Source of the DNA: Halictus rubicundus
Taxonomy: Eukaryota; Arthropoda; Insecta; Hymenoptera; Halictidae
DNA: 64,000 bases
Direction of reading: 5' to 3'
NCBI RefSeq assembly: GCF_050948215.1
Contig: NW_027488873.1
Span: forward strand, 1-64,000
Position 1 is the first letter of the stretch. Each line of letters starts with the position of its first letter. Under the pieces are notes generated by a model. It did not search any database, was not told where the DNA came from, and saw only the letters and a program-made list of their open reading frames with translations. The position numbers and the translations under genes are program-made. Positions 26,533-41,394 of the stretch are shown here, piece after piece.

Positions 26533-29500
26533 CCTATCCCCTATGCTATCCTATCCTCTATCATATCCTATCCTCTATCATATCCTATCCTCTATCATAT
26601 CCTATCCTCTATCCTATCCTATCCTCTATCCTATCCTATCCTCTATCCTATCCTCTATCCTATCCAATCCCCTATCCTATCCTCTAACATATCGTATCCT
26701 CTATCATATCCTATCCTCTATCCTATCCTATCCTCTATCCTATCCTATCCTCTATCCTATCCTATCCTCTATCCTATCCTATCCTCTATGCTATCTTATC
26801 CTCTGTCATATCCTATCCTCTATCATATCCTATCCTCTATCCTATCCTATCCTCTATCCTATCCTATCCTCTATCCTATCCTATCCTCTATCCTATCCTA
26901 TCCTCTATCCTATCCTATCCTCTATCCTATCCTATCCTCTATCCTATCCTATCCTCTATCCTATCCAATCCCCTATCCTATCCTCTAACATATCGTATCC
27001 TCTATCCTATCCTATCCTCTACTCTATAATATCCTCTATCCTATCCTATCCTGTATCCTATACTATGATCTATACTATCCTATCCTCTATCCTATCCTAT
27101 CCTCTATCCTATCCACTATCCTATCCACTATCCTATCCTCAATCCTATCCTATCCTTTATCCTATCCTATCCTGTATCCTATCCTATCCTCTATCCTATC
27201 CTATCCTTTATCCTATCCTATCCTCTATCCTATCCTATCCTTTATCCTATCCTATCCTCAATCCTATCCTATCCTCTATCCTATCCTATCCTCTATCCTA
27301 TCCTATCCCCTATGCTATCCTATCCTCTATCATATCCTATCATCTATCATATCCTATCCTCTATCATATCCTATCCTCTATCCTATCCTATCTTCTATCC
27401 TATCCTATACTCTATCCTATCCTATCCTCTACCCTATCCTATCCTCTACCCTATCCTATTATCTATCCTATCCTATCCTCTATCCTATCCTATCCTTTAT
27501 CCTATCCTATCCTCTATCCTATCCTATCCTCTATCCTATCCTATCCTCTATCCTATCCTATCCTCTATCCTATCCTCTATCCTGTCCTATCCTCCATCCT
27601 ATCCTATCCTCTATCCTATCCTATCCTCTATCCTATCCTATCCTCTATCCTATCCTATCCTGTATCCTATTCTATCCTGAATCCTATCCTATCCTCTATC
27701 CTATCCTATCCTCTATCCTATTCTATCCTCTATCCTATCCTATCCTCTCTCCTATCCTATCCTCTATGCTATCCTATCCTCTATCCTATCCTATCCTCTA
27801 TCCTAAATCCTATCCTATCCTCTATCCTATCCTAGCCTCTATCCTATCCTATCCTCTATCCTATCCTATCCTCTATCCTATCCAATCACCTATCCTATCC
27901 TCTATCCCATCCTATACTCAATCCTATCCTATACTGTATTATATCCTATCCTCTTTCCTATCCTCTAACATATCGTATCCTCTACTCTATAATATCCTCT
28001 ATCCTATCGTATCCTCTATCCTATCCTATCCTCTACCCTATCCTATCCTCTATCCTATCCTATCCTCTAACCTACCCTATCCTCTATCCTATCCTATCCT
28101 CTATCCTATCATATCCTCTATCCTATCAAATCCTCTATCCTATCCTATCCTCTATCCTATCCTATCCTCTAACCTATCCTATCCTCTATCCTATCCTATC
28201 CTCTATCCTATCCTATCCTCTATCCTATCCTATCTTCTATCCTATCCTATCCTCTATCCTATCCTATCCTCTATCCTATCCTATCCTCTATCCTATCCTA
28301 TCCCCTATGCTATCCTATCCTCTATCATATCCTATCCTCTATCATATCCTATCCTCTATCCTATCCTATCCTCTCTCCTATCCTCTATCCTATCCTCTAT
28401 CCTATGCTATCCTATATCCTATCGTATCTTCTATCCTATCCTATCCTCTATCCTATCCTATCCTCTATCCTATCCTATCCACTATCCTATCCTATCCTCT
28501 ATCCTATCCTATTCTCTATCCTATCCTATCCTCTATCCTATCCTATCCTCTATCCTATCCTATACTCTATCCTATCCTATCCTCTATCCTATCCTCAATC
28601 CCATCCTATACTCAATCCTATCCTATACTGTATTATATCCTATCCTCTTTCCTATCCTCTAACATATCGTATCCTCTATCCTATCCTATCCTCTACTCTA
28701 TAATATCCTCTATCCTATCCTATCCTGTATCCTATAGTATCATCTATACTATCCTATCCTCTATCCTATCCTATCCTCTATCCTATCCTATCCTCTATCC
28801 TATCCTATCCTCTATCCTATCCTATCCTGTATCCTATTCTATCCTGAATCCTATCCTATCCTCTATCCTATACTATCATCTATCCTATCCTATCCTCTAT
28901 CCTATCCTATCCTCTATCCTATCCTATCCTATCCTCTATCCTATGCTATCCTATATCCTATCGTATCTTCTATCCTATCCTATCCTCTATCCTATCCTAT
29001 CCTCTATCCTATCCTATCCACTATCCTATCCTATCCTCTATCCTATCCTATTCTCTATCCTATCCTATCCTCTATCCTATCCTATCCTCTATCCTATCCT
29101 ATACTCTATCCTATCCTATCCTCTATCCTATCCTATCCTCTATCCTAAATCCTATCCTATCCTCTATCCTATCCTAGCCTCTATCCTATCCTATCCTCTA
29201 TCCTATCCTATCCTCTATCCTATCCAATCACCTATCCTATCCTCTATCCCATCCTATACTCAATCCTATCCTATACTGTATTATATCCTATCCTCTATCC
29301 TATATCCTATCCTATCCTCTATCCTATCCTAGCCTCTATCCTATCCTATCCTATATCCTATCCTATCCTCTATCCTATCCTATCCTCTATCCTATCCTAT
29401 CCCCTATGCTATCCTATCCTCTATCCTATCCTATCCTCTATCCTATCCTATCCTCTATCCTATCCTATCCTGTATCCTATTCTATCCTGAATCCTATCCT

Positions 29501-32500
29501 ATCCTCTATCCTATCCTATCCTCTATCCTATTCTATCCTCTATCCTATCCTATCCTCTATCCTATCCTATCCTCTATCCTATCCTATCCTCTACCCTATC
29601 CTATCCTCTATCCTATCCTATCCTCTATCCTATCCTATCCTCTATCCTATCCTATCCTATCCCCTATGCTATCCTATCCTCTATCATATCCTATCCTCTA
29701 TCATATCCTATCCTCTATCATATCCTATCCTCTATCCTATCCTATCCTCTATCCTATCCTATACTCTATCCTATCCTATCCTCTATCCTATCCTCTATCC
29801 TATCCAATCCCCTATCCTATCCTCTAACATATCGTATCCTCTATCATATCCTATCCTCTATCCTATCCTATCCTCTATCCTATCCTATCCTCTATCCTAT
29901 CCTATCCTCTATCCTATCCTATCCTCTATGCTATCTTATCCTCTGTCATATCCTATCCTCTATCATATCCTATCCTCTATCCTATCCTATCCTCTATCCT
30001 ATCCTATCCTCTATCCTATCCTATCCTGAATCCTATCCTATCCTCTATCCTATCCTATCCTCTATCCTATTCTATCCTCTATCCTATCCTATCCTCTATC
30101 CTATCCTATCCTCTATCCTATCCTATCCTCTATCCTATCCTATCCTCTATCCTATATCCTATCCTATCCTCTATCCTATCCTAGCCTCTATCCTATCCTA
30201 TCCTCTATCCTATCCTATCCTCTATCCTATCCAATCACCTATCCTATCCTCTATCCCATCCTATACTCAATCCTATCCTATACTGTATTATATCATATCC
30301 TCTTTCCTATCCTCTAACATATCGTATCCTCTACTCTATAATATCCTCTATCCTATCGTATCCTCTATCCTATCCTATCCTCTACCCTATCCTATCCTCT
30401 ATCCTATCCTATCCTCTAACCTACCCTATCCTCTATCCTATCCTATCCTCTATCCTATCATATCCTCTATCCTATCCTATCCTCTATCCTATCCTATCCT
30501 CTATCCTATCCTATCCTCTAACCTATCCTATCCTCTATCCTATCCTATCCTCTATCCTATCCTATCCTCTATCCTATCCTATCCTCTATCCTATCCTATC
30601 CTCTATCCTATCCTATCCTCTATCCTATCCTATCCTCTATCCTATCCTATCCTCTATCCTATGCTATCCTATATCCTATCGTATCTTCTATCCTATCCTG
30701 TCCTCTATCCTATCCTATCCTCTATCCTATCCTATCCTCTATCGTATCCTATCCTCTATCCTATCCTATCCCCTATGCTATCCTATCCTCTATCATATCC
30801 TATCCTCTATCATATCCTATCCTCTATCCTATCCTATCCTCTATCCTATCCTATCCTCTATCCTATCCTCTATCCTGTCCTCTATCCTATCCTATCCTGT
30901 ATCCTATCCTATCCTCTATCGAATCCTATTATCTATCCTATCCTATCCTCTATCCTATCCTATCCTCTATCCTATCCTATCCTCTATCCTATCCTATCCT
31001 CTATCCTATCCTATCCTCTATCCTATCCTATCCTCTATCCTATCCTATCCTCTATCCTATCCTATCCTCTATCCTATCCTATCCTCTATCCTATCCTATC
31101 CTCTATCCTATCCTGTCCTCTATCCTATCCTATCCTCTATCCTATCCTATCCTCTATCCTATCCTATCCTCTATCCTATCCTATCCTCTATCCTATCCTA
31201 TCCTCTATCCTATCCTATCCTCTATCCTATCCTCTATCCTATCCTATCCTCTACCCTATCCTATCCTCTACCCTATCCTGTTATCTATCCTATCCTATCC
31301 TCTATCCTATCCTATCCTCTATCCTATCCTATCCTCTATCCTATCCTATCCTCTATCCTATCCTATCCTCTATCCTATCCTATCCTCTATCCTATCCTAT
31401 CCTCTATCCTATCCTATCCTCTATCCTATCCTATCCTCTATCCTATATCCTATCCTATCCTCTATCCTATCCTATCCTCTATCCTATCCTATCCCCTATG
31501 CTATCCTATCCTCTATCCTATCCTATCCTCTATCCTATCCTATCCTCTATCCTATCCTATCTTCTATCCTATCCTATCCTCTATCCTATCCTATCCTCTA
31601 TCCTATCCTCTATCCTATTATCTATCCTATCCTATCCTCTACCCTATCCTATCCTCTAGCCTATCCTGTTATCTATCCTATCCTATCCTCTATCCTATCC
31701 TATCCTCTACCCTATCCTATCCTCTATCCTATCCTATCCTCTATCCTATCCTATCCTCTATCCTATCCTATACTCTACCATATCCTATCCTCTATCCTAT
31801 CCTATCCTCTAACCTACCCTATCCTCTATCCTATCCTATCCTCTATCCTATGCTATCCTCTATCCTATCCTATCCTCTATCCTATCCTATCCTCTATCCT
31901 ATCCTATCCTCTATCCTATCCTATCCCCTATGCTATCCTATCCTCTATCCTATCCTATCCTCTATCCTATCCTATCCTCTATCCTATCCTATCCTCTATC
32001 CTATCCTATCCTCTATCCTATCCTATCCTCTATCCTATCCTCTATCCTATCCTCTATCCTATCCTATCCTCTACCCTATCCTATCCTCTAGCCTATCCTG
32101 TTATCTATCCTATCCTATCCTCTATCCTATCCTATCCTCTATCCTATCCTATCCTCTATCCTATCCTATCCTCTATCCTATCCTATCCTCTATCCTATCC
32201 TATCCTCTATCCTATATCCTATCCTATCCTCTATCCTATCCTAGCCTCTATCCGATCCTATCCTCTATCCTATCCTATCCTCTATCCTATCCAATCACCT
32301 ATCCTATCCTCTATCCCATCCTATACTCAATCCTATCCTATACCGTATTATATCCTATCCTCTTTCCTATCCTCTAACATATCGTATCCTCTACTCTATA
32401 ATATCCTCTATCCTATCGTATCCTCTATCCTATCCTATACTCTACCATATCCTATCCTCTATCCTATCCTATCCTCTAACCTACCCTATCCTCTATCCTA

Positions 32501-34716
32501 TCATATCCTCTATCCTATCCTATCCTCTATCCTATCCTATCCTCTATTATATCCTATCCTCTATCCTTTCCTATCCTCTATTATATCCTATCCTCTATCC
32601 TATCCTATCCTCTATCCTATCCTATCCTCTATCCTATCCTATCCTCTAACCTATCCTATCCTCTATCCTATCCTATCCTCTATCCTATCCTATCCTCTAT
32701 CCTATCCTATCCTCTATCCTATCCTATCCTCTATCCTATACTATCCTCTATACTATCCTATCCTCTATCCTATCCTATCCTCTATCCTATCCTTTCCTCT
32801 ATCCTATCCTATCCTCTACCTTATCCTATCCTCTATCCTATCCTATCCTCTATCCTATCCTATCCTCTATCCTATCCTATCCTCTATCCTATCCTATCCT
32901 ATCCTCTATCCTATGCTATCCTATATCCTATCGTATCTTCTATCCTATCCTATCCTCTATCCTATCCTATCCTCTATCCTATCCAATCCTCTATCCTATC
33001 CTATCCTCTATCATATCCTATCCTCTATCATATCCTATCCTCTATCATATCCTATCCTCTATCCTATCCTATCCTCTATCCTATCCTCTATCCTGTCCTC
33101 TATCCTATCCTATCCTGTATCCGATCCTATCCTCTATCCTATCCTATTATCTATCCTATCCTATCCTCTATCCTATCCTATACTCTATCCTATCCTATCC
33201 TCTATCCTATCCTATCCTCTATCCTATCCTATCCTCTATCCTATCCTATCCTCTATCCTATCCTATCCTCTATATTATCCTCTATCCTATCCTCTATCCT
33301 ATCCTATCCTCTACCCTATCCTATCCTCTACCCTATCCTATTATCTATTCTATCCTATCCTCTATCCTATCCTATCCTTTATCCTATCCTATCCTCTATC
33401 CTATCCTATCCTCTATCCTATCCTATCCTGTATCCTATCCTATCCTCTATCCTATCCTATCCTTTATCCTATCCTATCCTCTATCCTATCTTATCCTCTA
33501 TCCTATCCTATCCTGTATCCTATCCTATCCTGTATCCTATTCTATCCTGAATCCTATCCTATCCTCTATCCTATCCTATCCTCTATCCTATTCTATCCTC
33601 TATCCTATCCTATCCTCTATCCTATCCTATCCTCTATCCTATCCTATCCTCTATCCTATCCTATCCTCTATCCTATATCCTATCCTATCCTCTATCCTAT
33701 CCTAGCCTCTATCCTATCCTATCCTCTATCCTACACTATCCACTATCCTATCCTATCCTCTATTCTATCCTATCCTAGCCTCTATCCTATCCTATCCTCT
33801 ATCCTATCCTATCCTCTATCCTATCCTATCCTCTATCCTATCCAATCACCTATCCTATCCTCTATCCCATCCTATACTCAATCCTATCTTATACTGTATT
33901 ATATCCTATCCTCTTTCCTATCCTCTAACATATCGTATCCTCTACTCTATAATATCCTCTATCCTATCGTATCCTCTATCCTATCCTATACTCTACCATA
34001 TCCTATCCTCTATCCTATCCTATCCTCTAACCTACCCTATCCTCTATCCTATCATATTCTCTATCCTATCCTATCCTCTATCCTATCCTATCCTCTATTA
34101 TATCCTATCCTCTATCCTTTCCTATCCTCTATCCTATCCTATCCTCTATCCTATCCTATCCTCTACCCTATCCTATCCTCTATCCTATCCTATCCTCTAT
34201 CCTATCCTATCCTCTATCCTATCCTATCCTATCCTCTATCCTATGCTATCCTATATCCTATCGTATCTTCTATCCTATCCTATCCTCTATCCTATCCTAT
34301 CCTCTATCGTATCCTATCCCCTATGCTATCCTATCCTCTATCATATCCTATCCTCTATCATATCCTATCCTCTATCCTATCCTATCCTCTATTATATCCA
34401 ATCACCTATCCTATCCTCTATCCCATCCTATACTCAATCCTATCCTCTATCCTTTCCTATCCTCTATTATATCCTATCCTCTATCCTATCCTATCCTCTA
34501 TCCTATCCTATCTTCTATCCTATCCTATCCTCTAACCTATCCTATCCTCTATCCTATCCTATCCTCTATCCTATCCTATCCTCTATCCTATCCTATCCTC
34601 TATCCTATCCTATCCTCTATCCTATCCTATCCTCTATCCTATCCTATCCTCTACCCTATCCTATCCTCTATCCTATCCTATCCTCTATCCTATCCTATCC
34701 TCTATCCTATCCTATC
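26533..34716 (+). repeat. Copy 2 of the ~8,178-bp tandem duplication
   Basis: Near-identical to 18,360-26,532. Visible differences are few: a C/A difference near 28,383 versus 20,205, one fewer 17-bp unit between the anchors near 30,029 and 30,661, and one extra 17-bp unit near 31,430 (an additional TCCTATCC step before CTATATCC). The copy ends by abrupt divergence at about 34,716, where copy 1 continues with CCCCTATGC and copy 2 with TATCCTCTATCC. The low divergence implies a recent duplication or ongoing conversion. Confidence 0.93.
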
Positions 34717-36139
34717 CTATCCTCTATCCTATGCTATCCTATATCCTATCGTATCTTCTATCCTATCCTATCCTCTATCCTATCATATCCTCTATCCTAT
34801 CCTATCCTCTATCCTATCCTATCCTCTATTATATCCTATCCTCTATCCTATCCTATCCTCTATCCTATCCTATCCTCTATAATATCCTATCCTCTATCCT
34901 ATCCTATCCTCTATCCTATCATATCCTCTATCTTGTCCTATCCTCTATCCTATCCTATCCTCTATCCTATCCTATCCTCTATCCTATCCTATCCTATCCT
35001 CTATCCTATGCTATCCTATATCCTATCGTATCTTCTATCCTATCCTATCCTCTATCCTATCATATCCTCTATCCTATCCTATCCTCTATCCTATCCTATC
35101 CTCTATTATATCCTATCCTCTATCCTATCCTATCCTCTATCCTATCCTATCCTCTATAATATCCTATCCTCTATCCTATCCTATCCTCTATCCTATCATA
35201 TCCTCTATCTTGTCCTATCCTCTATCCTATCCTATCCTCTATCCTATCCTATCCTCTATCCTATCCTATCCCCTATCCTATCCTATCCTATCCTCTACCC
35301 TATGCTATCCTATATCCTATCCTATCCTCTATCCTATCCTATCCCCTATCCTATCCTATCCTCTATCGTATCCTATCCTCTATCCTATCCTATCCATTAT
35401 CCTATCCTATCCTCTATAATATCGTATCCTCTATCATAACCTATCCACTTTCCTATAATATCATCTATCCTATCATATCCTCTATTATATCCTATCCTCT
35501 ATCCTATCCTATCCTCTATCCTATCCTATCCTCTATCCTATCCTATCCTCTATACTATCCCCTCCTCTATCCTATCCTATCCTCTATCCTATCCTATCCC
35601 CTATCCTATCCTATCCTCTATCGTATCCTATCCTCTATCCTATCCTATTCTCTATCCTATGCTATCCTCTATAATATCGTGTCCTCTATCATATCCTATC
35701 CTCTTTCTTATAATATCATCTATCCTATCCTATCCTCTATCCTATCATATCCTCTATCTTATCCTATCCTCTATCCTATCCTATCCTCTATCCTATCCTA
35801 TCCTCTATCCTATCCTATCCTCTATCATATCCTATCCTCTATCCTATCCTATCCTCTATCCTATCCTATCCTCTACCCTATCCTATCGTATCCTCTATCG
35901 TTTCCTATGCTCTATCCTATCCTATCCTCTATCCTATCCTATCCTCTATCCTATCATATCCCCTATCCTATCCTATCCTGTATCCTATCCTATCCTATCC
36001 TCTATCCTATGCTATCCTATATCCTATCCTATCCTCTATCTTATATTATCCTCTATCCTATCCTATCCTATCCTCTATCCTATGCTATCCTATATCCTAT
36101 CGTATCCTCTATCCTATCCTATCCTCTATCCTATCCTAT
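34717..36139 (+). repeat. Irregular TATCC segment with frequent GCTATCCTATATCC marks
   Basis: A short block with consecutive TATCC pentamers, then ATGCTATCCTATATCC, then TATCG or TATCC, occurs at about 34,731, 35,008, 35,300, 36,010 and 36,080 and continues through the next duplication to about 38.5 kb. Other variants here are CTTGTCC, TTATATCC, TATAATATCC and CCACTTTCC. The spacings are irregular. No non-satellite sequence is present. Confidence 0.8.
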
Positions 36140-37626
36140 CCTCTATCCTATCATATCCTCTATCTTGTCCTATCCTCTATCCTATCCTATCCTCTATCCT
36201 ATCCTATCCTCTATCCTATCCTATCCTATCCTCTATCCTATGCTATCCTATATCCTATCGTATCCTCTATCCTATCCTATCCTCTATCCTATATTATCCT
36301 CTATCTTGTCCTATCCTCTATCCTATCCTATCCTCTATCCTATCCTATCCTCTATCCTATCCTATCCTCTATCCTATCCTATCCTCTATCCTATCCTATC
36401 CTATCCTCTATCCTATGCTATCCTATATCCTATCCTATCCTCTATCCTATCCTATCCTCTATCCTATCCTATCCTATCCTCTATCATATGCTATCCTATA
36501 TCCTATCCTATCCTCTATCCTATCCTATCCTCTATCCTATCCTATCCTCTATCCTATCCTATCCTCTATCCTATCCTATCCTCTATCCTATCCTATCCTC
36601 TATCCTACCCTATCGTCTATCCTATCCTATCCTCTATCATTTCCTATCTTCTTTCCTATCCTATCCTCTATCCTATCCTATCCTATCCTCTATCCTATGC
36701 TATCCTATATCCTATCCTATCCTCTATCCTATCCTATCCTCTATCCTATCCTATCCTCTATCCTATCCTATCCTCTATCCTATCCTATCCTATCCTCTAT
36801 CCTATGCTATCCTATATCCTATCGTATCCTCTATCCTATCCTATCCTCTATCCTATCCTATCCTCTATCCTATCCTATCCTATCCCCTATCCTATCCTAT
36901 CCTCTATCCTATCCTATCCTCTATCCTATCCTATCCTTTCCTCTATCCTATGCTATCCTATATCCTATCCTATCCTCTATCCTATCCTATCCTGTATCGT
37001 ATCCTATCCTCTATCCTATCCTATCCTCTATCCTATCCTATCCTCTATACTATCCCATCCTCTATCCTATCCTATCCTCTATCCTATCCTATCCCCTATC
37101 CTATCCTATCCTCTATCGTATCCTATCCTCTATCCTATCCTATCCTCTATCCTATCCTATCCTCTATCATATCCTATCCGCGATCCTAACCTATCCTCTA
37201 TCCTATCCTATCCTCTATCCTATCCCATCCTCTATCCTATCCGATCCTCTATCCTATCCTATCCCCTATCCTATCCTATCCTCTATCGTATCCTATCCTC
37301 TATCCTATCCTATCCTCTATCCTATCCTATCCTCTATCATATCCTATCCGCGATCCTAACCTATCCTCTATCCTATCCTATCCTCTATCCTATCCTATCC
37401 TCTATGCTATAATATTCTCTATCCCATCCATTACTTTATTCTATCCTCCATACTATCATCCATCCTATCCTATCCACTATCCTATCCTATCCTCTATCCT
37501 ATCCTATCCTCCATCCTATCCAATCCTCTATCCTATCCAATCCTCTATCCTATCCTATCCTCTATCCTATCCTCTCCTCTATCCTATCGTATCCTCTATC
37601 CTATCCTATCTTCTATCCTATGCTAT
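36140..37626 (+). repeat. Copy 1 of a ~1.5-kb tandem duplication
   Basis: Matches 37,627-39,165. The offset is 1,487 bp at the CATATCCTCTATCTTGTCC mark (36,152 to 37,639), 1,504 bp at the next TATGC mark, and 1,538 bp from about 36.5 kb onward. The three offsets differ by 17 and 34 bp, that is by whole units. Distinctive variants are ATTTCCTATCTTC, CCGCGATCC, AATATTCTC and CCATTACTTTATTC. Confidence 0.88.
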
Positions 37627-39165
37627 CCTCTATCCTATCATATCCTCTATCTTGTCCTATCCTCTATCCTATCCTATCCTCTATCCTATCCTATCCTCTA
37701 TCCTATCCTATCCTCTATCCTATCCTATCCTATCCTCTATCCTATGCTATCCTATATCCTATCGTATCCTCTATCCTATCCTATCCTCTATCCTATATTA
37801 TCCTCTATCTTGTCCTATCCTCTATCCTATCCTATCCTCTATCCTATCCTATCCTCTATCCTATCCTATCCTCTATCCTATCCTATCCTCTATCCTATCC
37901 TATCCTCTATCCTATCCTATCCTCTATCCTATCCTATCCTATCCTCTATCCTATGCTATCCTATATCCTATCCTATCCTCTATCCTATCCTATCCTCTAT
38001 CCTATCCTATCCTATCCTCTATCATATGCTATCCTATATCCTATCCTATCCTCTATCCTATCCTATCCTCTATCCTATCCTATCCTCTATCCTATCCTAT
38101 CCTCTATCCTATCCTATCCTCTATCCTATCCTATCCTCTATCCTACCCTATCGTCTATCCTATCCTATCCTCTATCATTTCCTATCTTCTTTCCTATCCT
38201 ATCCTCTATCCTATCCTATCCTATCCTCTATCCTATGCTATCCTATATCCTATCCTATCCTCTATCCTATCCTATCCTCTATCCTATCCTATCCTCTATC
38301 CTATCCTATCCTCTATCCTATCCTATCCTATCCTCTATCCTATGCTATCCTATATCCTATCGTATCCTCTATCCTATCCTATCCTCTATCCTATCCTATC
38401 CTCTATCCTATCCTATCCTATCCCCTATCCTATCCTATCCTCTATCCTATCCTATCCTCTATCCTATCCTATCCTTTCCTCTATCCTATGCTATCCTATA
38501 TCCTATCCTATCCTCTATCCTATCCTATCCTGTATCGTATCCTATCCTCTATCCTATCCTATCCTCTATCCTATCCTATCCTCTATACTATCCCATCCTC
38601 TATCCTATCCTATCCTCTATCCTATCCTATCCCCTATCCTATCCTATCCTCTATCGTATCCTATCCTCTATCCTATCCTATCCTCTATCCTATCCTATCC
38701 TCTATCATATCCTATCCGCGATCCTAACCTATCCTCTATCCTATCCTATCCTCTATCCTATCCCATCCTCTATCCTATCCGATCCTCTATCCTATCCTAT
38801 CCCCTATCCTATCCTATCCTCTATCGTATCCTATCCTCTATCCTATCCTATCCTCTATCCTATCCTATCCTCTATCATATCCTATCCGCGATCCTAACCT
38901 ATCCTCTATCCTATCCTATCCTCTATCCTATCCTATCCTCTATGCTATAATATTCTCTATCCCATCCATTACTTTATTCTATCCTCCATACTATCATCCA
39001 TCCTATCCTATCCACTATCCTATCCTATCCTCTATCCTATCCTATCCTCCATCCTATCCAATCCTCTATCCTATCCAATCCTCTATCCTATCCTATCCTC
39101 TATCCTATCCTCTCCTCTATCCTATCCTATCCTCTATCCTATCCTATCTTCTATCCTATGCTATC
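37627..39165 (+). repeat. Copy 2 of the ~1.5-kb tandem duplication
   Basis: Near-identical to copy 1. The translation ending at 38,897 repeats that ending at 37,359, and 38,950 repeats 37,412, both at 1,538 bp. The AATATTCTC...CCATTACTTTA block closing each copy (about 37,408 and 38,946) also occurs as a slightly diverged third copy near 52,408, which links this part of the array with the region beyond 51 kb. Confidence 0.88.
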
Positions 39166-39785
39166 CTCTATCCTATCCTATCCTCTATCCTATCCTATCC
39201 TCTATCCTATCCTATCCTCTATCCTACCCTATCCTCTATCATATCCTATCCTCTATCCGATCCTATCCTCTATCCTATCCTATCCTCTATCCTATCCTAT
39301 CCTCTATCTTATCCTATCCTCTATCCTATCCTATCGTCAATCCTATCCTATCCTCTATCCTATCCTATCCTCTATCCTATCCTATCCTCTATCCTATCCT
39401 ATCCTCTATCCTATCCTATCCTCTATCCTATCCTATCCTCTATCCTATTATATCCTCTATCCTATCCTATCTTCTATCCTATGCTATCCTCTATCCTATC
39501 CTATCCTCTATCCTATCCTATCCTCTATCCTATCCTATCCTCTATCCTACCCTATCCTCTATCATATCCTATCCTCTATCCGATCCTATCCTCTATCCTA
39601 TCCTATCCTCTATCCTATCCTATCCTCTATCTTATCCTATCCTCTATCCTATCCTATCGTCAATCCTATCCTATCCTCTATCCTATCCTATCCTCTATCC
39701 TATCCTATCCTCTATCCTATCCTATCCTCTATCCTATCCTATCCTCTATCCTATCCTATCCTCTATCCTATTATATCCTCTATCC
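39143..39785 (+). repeat. 323-bp (19 x 17) tandem duplication
   Basis: The run from CTTCTATCCTATGC at about 39,147 through TACCC, CCGATCC, TCTTATCC, TCGTCAATCC and TTATATCC repeats 323 bp downstream (39,158 to 39,481). The step is exactly 19 units. Both copies start with the same mark that opens copy 2 of the preceding duplication, so a shared breakpoint unit may have been reused. Confidence 0.87.
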
Positions 39786-41394
39786 TATCCTATGCTGTAT
39801 CCTATCCAATCCCCTATCCTATCCTCAATCCTATCCTATCCTCTATCCTATCACATCCTCTATCCTATCCTATCCTCAATCCTATCCTATCCTCTTTCCT
39901 ATCCCATCCCCTATCCTATCCTCCATCCTATCCTTTCCTCTATCCTATCGTATCCTCTATCCTATAATATCCTCAATCCTATCCATTCCTCTATCCTATC
40001 CTCTGTCATATCCTCTATCCTATCCAATCCTCTATCCTATCCTATCCTCTATCCTATCGTATCCTCTATCCTGTCCCATCCTCTATCCTATCCTATCCTA
40101 TCCTCTATCCTATCCTCTCCTCTATCCTATTATATCCACTTTCCTATCCTATCCTCTATCCTATTCTATCCTCTATCCTATCCTATCCTCTATCCTATCC
40201 TATCCTCTATCCTATCCAATCCCCTATCCTATCCTCAATCCTATCCTATCCTCTATCCTGTCCCGTCCTCTATCCTATCCCATCCTCTATCCTATCAAAT
40301 CCTCTATCCTATAATATCCTCTAGCCTATCCTATCCTCTACCCTATCCTACCGTTTGTCCTATCCTATCCTCTATCCTATCCTATCCTCTATCCTATCCT
40401 ATGCTCTATCCTATCCAATCCCCTATCCTATCCTCAATCCTATCCTCTATCCTATCCCATCCTCTATCATATCCTATCCACTTTCCTATCCTATCCTCTA
40501 TCCTATTCTATCCTCTATCCTATCCTATCCTCTATCCTATCGTATGCTCTATCCTATCCTATGGTCTATCCTATCCTATCCTCTATCCTATATTCTATCC
40601 TATCCTCTATCCTATCCTATATTCTATCCTATCTTCTATCCTATCCTATCCTCAATCCTATCCTATCCTCTATCCTATCCCATCCCCTATCCTATCCTCT
40701 ATCATATCCTATCCACTTTCCTATCCTATCCTCTATCCTATTCTATCCTCTATCCTATCCTATCCTCTATCCTATCCTATCCTCTATCCTATCCTATCCT
40801 CTATCCTATCCTATCCTCTATCCTATCCTATCTTCAATCCTATCCTATCCTCTATCCTATCCCATCCCCTATACTATCGTCTAACCTATCCTATTCTCTA
40901 TCCTATCCTTTCCTCTATCCTATCCTATCCTCTATCCTATCCTATCCTCTATCCTCTCCTATCCTCTAACCTATCGAATCCCATATCCTATCCTCTATCC
41001 TACCCTATCCTCTACCCTATCCTATTCTCTATCCTATCCTATATCCTATCCTATCCTCCATCCTATCCTATCCTCTATCCTATCCAATCCCCTATCCTAT
41101 CCTCTATCGGATCCTATCCTCTATCGTATGCAATACTCTATCCCATCCAATCCTCTATCCTATCCTCTATTCTATCCTATACTCTATCCTATCCTATCCT
41201 CTATCCTATCCTATGTTCTATCCTATCCTATGCTCTATCCTATCCAATCCCCTATCCTATCCTCAATCCTATCCTCTATCCTATCCCATCCTCTATCCTA
41301 TCCTATCCTCTATCCTATCCTATCCTCTATCCTATCCTATCCTCTATCCTATCCTATCCTCTATCCTATCCTATCTTCAATCCTATCCTATCCT
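39786..41394 (+). repeat. Diverged TATCC segment with a 543-bp duplication
   Basis: From here the variant CCAATCCCC and the change CTCAATCC become frequent and the array is visibly more diverged. A stretch at about 40,760-41,025 is repeated at about 41,303-41,568 with an offset of 543 bp. The shared marks are CTTCAATCC, CCATCCCCTATACTATCGTC, CTTTCCTC and CTAACCTATCGAATCC. No gene is present. Confidence 0.78.
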
